Shown here: in pieces, positions 48,906 to 48,950 of the stretch
How positions within the stretch are numbered: the first letter of the stretch is position 1
Layout: each line of letters begins with the position of its first letter
Source: Planctomycetota bacterium
Lineage (GTDB): Bacteria > Planctomycetota > Planctomycetia > Pirellulales > PNKZ01
DNA: 48,950 nucleotides
Direction of reading: 5' to 3'
Assembly (NCBI GenBank): GCA_018242585.1
Contig: JAFEBQ010000013.1
Coordinates: forward strand, 1 to 48,950
Translations under genes and position numbers: made by a program
The notes under the pieces: model-generated
What the model was told of the DNA's origin: nothing
What the model saw: only the letters and a program-made list of their open reading frames with translations
The model's database searches: none

Positions 48906-48950
48906 AAATGCGAATACTCTCTCTTAGCGAGTCAGCAACCACCGGCAGAG

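Noticed and set aside
1..48950. tRNA or rRNA genes
   Set aside because: No cloverleaf with a T-loop motif (GGTTCRANNCC in place) or rRNA core sequences noticed on either strand; a tRNAscan run would be needed to be certain.

Overview
The window is a GC-rich chromosomal segment of a planctomycete, most likely from the Pirellulales. The strongest evidence is lineage-typical content: two DUF1549/DUF1553 + DUF1501 gene pairs (one with an N-terminal haem-type CxxCH domain), tandem secreted PQQ-type beta-propellers, a fused CcsB-CcsA cytochrome c maturation protein, a secreted cysteine-block protein and an HPPK fusion. I see no rRNA, tRNA, CRISPR array, transposase, phage gene or resistance gene. 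The assignment rests on family content only.

Layout. 0.1-5 kb: YhaM-like OB/HD nuclease (-), galE (-), a XerC/D recombinase (+), a 67-residue protein with its own terminator (-), and a tiny membrane/coiled-coil protein (+). 5-12.3 kb: miaB, glnE, a Tm-1-like (UPF0261) protein (-), then a Rieske ferredoxin and a SufT-like protein. 12.3-14.2 kb: a secreted protein that is about one quarter cysteine (-), with a strong terminator, and a cupin (+). 14.5-24 kb: two PQQ-propeller proteins, a 1167-residue PSD1/DUF1549/discoidin/DUF1553 protein and its DUF1501 partner, all +. 24.3-31.7 kb: a minus-strand block with CcsBA and an overlapping lipoprotein, then an OmpA-like lipoprotein, a membrane-anchored HTH protein and a small exported protein. 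32.2-34.4 kb: QueC-like and QueD (preQ0/7-deazaguanine pathway) and a SAM methyltransferase. 34.9-40.2 kb: a three-gene MotA/TolQ + TolR-like + TolR-like module. 40.6-43.9 kb: the second DUF1549/1553 + DUF1501 pair (-). 43.9-45.4 kb: a 1.55 kb divergent, structured, apparently gene-free gap. 45.4-48.8 kb: folK fusion, panC, and lgt with an inserted PDZ domain.

Two things stand out. First, the proton-channel module at 34.9-40.2 kb: a TolQ/MotA-type channel with a long coiled-coil-like tail, followed by two TolR/ExbD-like partners. One partner keeps the membrane Asp at residue 19 (Asp19) and the other has Ala at the same place (Ala19). Three copies of an ExbD-like periplasmic domain can be made out across the pair, and the Ala19 partner carries a roughly 290-residue Gly-rich stretch. 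Second, the intergenic spaces are filled with at least six families of palindromic elements, often as inverted pairs. One is a modular double hairpin in which paired bases change together between copies, suggesting that the folded form is conserved.

Most single-copy housekeeping genes are confident calls. Boundaries are uncertain mainly for the Tm-1-like gene, the minus-strand lipoprotein at 28.5 kb and the TolQ-like gene (TTG start preferred).
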